From contig NW_019091636.1 in NCBI RefSeq assembly GCF_001949145.1, positions 177,525 to 214,004 of the forward strand: a stretch of 36,480 bases of DNA, given 5' to 3'. The notes beneath the pieces are model-generated. The model had not been told where the DNA came from. It saw only the letters and a list, made by a program, of their open reading frames with translations, and did no database searches. Positions 34,611 through 36,480 of this stretch are shown piece by piece. This stretch comes from Acanthaster planci (Eukaryota > Echinodermata > Asteroidea > Valvatida > Acanthasteridae). The translations under genes and the position numbers were made by a program. How positions within the stretch are numbered: the first letter of the stretch is position 1; each line of letters opens with the position of its first letter.

Positions 34611-34644
34611 ACCTACATTGGTTCATTACCTGCATTGGTTCATT
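34611..34644. repeat. 17-bp tandem duplication
   Basis: ACCTACATTGGTTCATT is followed directly by ACCTGCATTGGTTCATT, with one difference. Confidence 0.75.
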
Positions 34645-34685
34645 AGACCGAGCTGTTAGAAGTTGGATGTGTTAACTACAGTCGG

Positions 34686-35283
34686 CTGTAATTTTATATA
34701 TGTTGACGTAGTCATGACCTCAAACTTTCTGCAAGAAAGGTTTTAAACAAATTCTTGCGTATAGCAAAAAAGATACAAAGGAACCGTTGCAATGAGAAAG
34801 GTTGATTGGGCCGAGTCCAGATCCTTTTTTATTGCTGCAGAGGAACCACCAGAGTAATGCTGCAAACTTGCTGAGGGTAACCATGATCGTGATTCCGATC
34901 AAGACTCACTGGGCTGTGCCGTGCTAATGATGTAATTGATGGAATTACTTTGGATTTCGATTTCATATACCAGGTCATAAAATCAAAGGTCAAATGCTTG
35001 ATCAGGATTTACACCGGACCAACTAATATACGCTGACACACCCTTATTATGTCACCTGATGTTGATCCAGTTCAGCCTGGTCATATTGAGTTCCCCGCTT
35101 TCAAAATCACTCGGGCAAAAAAAATCACCACAACTGGATACAAAACCTTTCCTTTGTGTAAATTTTTCCTAGTCGAAAAGTAAGGTTACAGCTTTTTTTG
35201 GTTTATGGTTTGCGACGGGGCTAAATCAGTGTGTGAAAGGCGTTTACAAACTTAAGGAGGATGCATTTTGTGTATTTCTTCCT
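34686..35283. repeat. Dispersed repeat copy 2, uninterrupted
   Basis: It is near-identical to 29875-30760 but without the nested insert, and with nine additional bases (TTGATTGGG) near 34802. It is the empty-site allele that defines the insertion in copy 1. It ends at the N at 35284. Both copies lie in introns that would separate an A exon from a C exon, but at different distances from the C exon (about 0.4 and 2.0 kb). Confidence 0.85.
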
Positions 35284-35284
35284 N
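35284..35284. other. Single N joining repeat copy 2 to exon B1 intron
   Basis: The N is followed by AGTTTGCTCTGCTACTT and, within 40 bases, by exon B1. It is probably an assembly join of unknown true length. Confidence 0.8.
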
Positions 35285-35322
35285 AGTTTGCTCTGCTACT
35301 TAAAACGTCTTTATCTACTTAC

Positions 35323-35449
35323 CTGCTTTACGAGGGTTAGCACGATGTCCACGTGACCGTTTACGACAGCGAGATGCAGTGGTGTAAAACCGTCGTTCTG
35401 TGGCATGTTCACCAAATGTGGCGCAACTTGGAGAATCTGGTCAATAACA
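35323..35449 (-). CDS. Exon B1, ankyrin repeat
   Basis: Acceptor ATATCATCTCAG, donor CAG followed by GTAAGT, 127 bases (one base plus 42 codons). It encodes VIDQILQVAPHLVNMPQNDG and FTPLHLAVVNGHVDIVLTLV. It is nearly a copy of B2. Confidence 0.9.
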
Positions 35450-35713
35450 CTGAGATGATATGGATAACGAATAACATGGTGTAAAGCTGTAATACGAAGC
35501 AGTACCTCTGACTTTTAAGTAAGTTATGTTTTACCTTCTGAATTAACATTCAATAAGCTGTTGTGGGGCTAATTTTAATGCTGTTTAGAAGTTGCCTACT
35601 CTTATCTGCTCCCTAGGATGCACCATCAAGCAATTAAAACGAGACACGAAGTGGTTTATTATTCGAGCGATCGTGCAGCCCGAATAATGTATATTTTTGC
35701 GTTACATACGTAC

Positions 35714-35853
35714 AATTTATTCCCTCGAACTGCTGCGGAATGCAAACAGCTTAAATCGTTGTTATTTTTCAGCGTCATATCAACGCTTGAGTTCTTGACC
35801 AGCAACTCAATTATTCTATCCCGACTGATATCAGACGCCTCACCCCCGTGTTT
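35714..35853 (-). CDS. Exon C1, ankyrin repeat
   Basis: Acceptor TCTCTTATGACAG, donor TT followed by GTACGT, 140 bases (46 codons plus two bases). It encodes SRDRIIELLVKNSSVDMTLK and NDLSCLHSAAVRGNK. AAVRGN is close to the AALRGN of MIB proteins. Confidence 0.89.
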
Positions 35854-36302
35854 CTGTCATAAGAGAAAAAAAATAAATGGGTCTTATTTCCATTCAAGCA
35901 GAGAAAGTTGGATTGGTATTTTTGTCACATGTAATTCTGTCATGGGGTTTGGATGACAGCAGTGATATTAACCGGTATTTTGTAAACAAATAGATTTCGT
36001 TTTGGGGGATAATTAGTCTTAGAAACAATATAGACACTTTTATCATGACTGGATGGTACGTATAGTTGGTAGCCTTACACTAGCGCCATCTTCCAGCAAA
36101 TTTCCTTAAACAAACCAATGTCATAAAAGACGAACTTTTTCCAAATTCCTTTTAAGTTGATTTTTTTGAAAACATATGCTTAATAAAAAAAATAAGCCTT
36201 AATAAAAACATACAATGAATAATATTGTGAATTTTGAACGACATTCATATTTAATAAAAGCACAACTTTTCAAAGCACTATTTTTGGCAAACGTCCACGA
36301 AC

Positions 36303-36480
36303 CTTTATTTTGGTTAATGCAACACCCAATACTTCTTCACTTGGAGTGGATTTCTCCATCATAGCTAGATGGAGACTGGTGTCGCCATCTTTGTCCTGTG
36401 CGTTCACGTCGGCACCGTTATCCACCAGAGCCTTGACACACTCGTAATACCTCTCGATAACAGCAAGATGCAATGGCGTC
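36303..36480 (-). CDS. Exon A1, ankyrin repeat, cut by the window edge
   Basis: The first base belongs to a split-off codon at the window edge, then 59 codons run to the donor (AAG followed by GTTCGT, a weak site). It encodes [39 protein letters not shown] and a linker ending VALTKIK. The acceptor and the rest of the gene lie beyond the right edge, so more cassettes may follow upstream. Confidence 0.87.

Larger units (their letters stand above)
32695..35322 (-). other. Intron C2-B1, lacking the expected A exon
   Basis: At about 2.6 kb this is the longest intron, and the only place where the C-B-A order breaks: no GADVNAQD-type coding sequence was found on the minus strand. It holds tandem duplications at 33588-33647 and 34611-34644, repeat copy 2 (34686-35283) and an N at 35284, only about 40 bases from exon B1. 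The missing exon most likely lies in unassembled sequence at that N. Confidence 0.65.
18235..36480 (-). other. Whole gene: Mind bomb-like ankyrin protein with repeated three-exon cassette, 5' end outside the window
   Basis: Nineteen minus-strand exons, each bounded by AG and GT, join into one open frame of about 1,034 codons and a stop. They follow the order A1-C1-B1-(A missing)-C2-B2-A2-C3-B3-A3-C4-B4-A4-C5-B5-A5-C6-B6-A6-terminal. C exons match the MIB repeat of the type NNNGFNALHHAALRGN, B exons the next repeat ([12 protein letters not shown] type), and A exons the next (QTALHLAV, then DKDGDTPLH). Thus one piece of the MIB ankyrin region has been multiplied. MIB1/MIB2 proteins are ubiquitin ligases acting on Notch ligands. 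In this gene no RING finger is seen, and MIB N-terminal domains would lie outside the window, so ligase activity cannot be claimed. A protein-binding scaffold is the inference. Introns are 264-2,628 bases and, apart from the listed repeats and one candidate exon at 27273-27512, hold nothing I recognise. Confidence 0.8.

Noticed and set aside
1-36480. CRISPR arrays, bacterial operons or rRNA genes
   Set aside because: No regular short-repeat/spacer array, no ribosome-binding-site-spaced gene strings and no rRNA-like sequence were seen; the window is eukaryotic.

Overview
The window is invertebrate animal nuclear DNA. It is AT-rich, with spliced genes, GT/AG introns, AATAAA signals, small inverted-repeat elements and three single-base N's that look like assembly gaps. 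The gene content (an expanded Mind bomb-type ankyrin gene and an intronless bacterial-style glycosyltransferase) and the style of the repeats suggest a marine invertebrate. A cnidarian is my guess, but the sequence alone does not prove it.

Left end (1-2720): a short open frame with a good 3' splice site at 1081-1211 (+) looks like the last exon of a gene entering from the left. It lies tail-to-tail with an intronless GT4-family glycosyltransferase of 388 codons (1442-2608, -), which has its own TATA/Inr core promoter. The glycosyltransferase is richer in G+C than its surroundings and resembles bacterial MshA/sucrose-phosphate-synthase-like enzymes, so horizontal acquisition is plausible.

Middle (2720-18060): about 15 kb with no gene that I can support. 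It holds short tandem repeats, several strong hairpins (a 33-bp perfect inverted repeat at 16491-16561 is the best) and one CpG-rich patch with YY1- and NRF1-like motifs near 12.2 kb.

Right half (18235-36480, -): one large gene running right to left, open at the right edge. I resolved 19 exons that join in a single frame, about 1,034 codons. They are built from a three-exon cassette (called C, B and A here). The cassette encodes consecutive ankyrin repeats matching the last part of the Mind bomb (MIB1/MIB2) ankyrin region. It recurs about six times, with intron phases 0-2-0 kept throughout. The gene ends in an exon that matches the final MIB ankyrin repeat and then stops, with no RING finger. 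One A exon is missing exactly where an N joins a dispersed repeat to exon B1, so it was probably lost in assembly.

The introns carry the mobile DNA: two near-identical copies of an unrecognised repeat, both ending at an N. One copy holds a nested insertion of about 294 bp with a 4-bp target duplication and a hammerhead-ribozyme-like core; the other copy serves as the empty site. Two MITE-like elements are also present.
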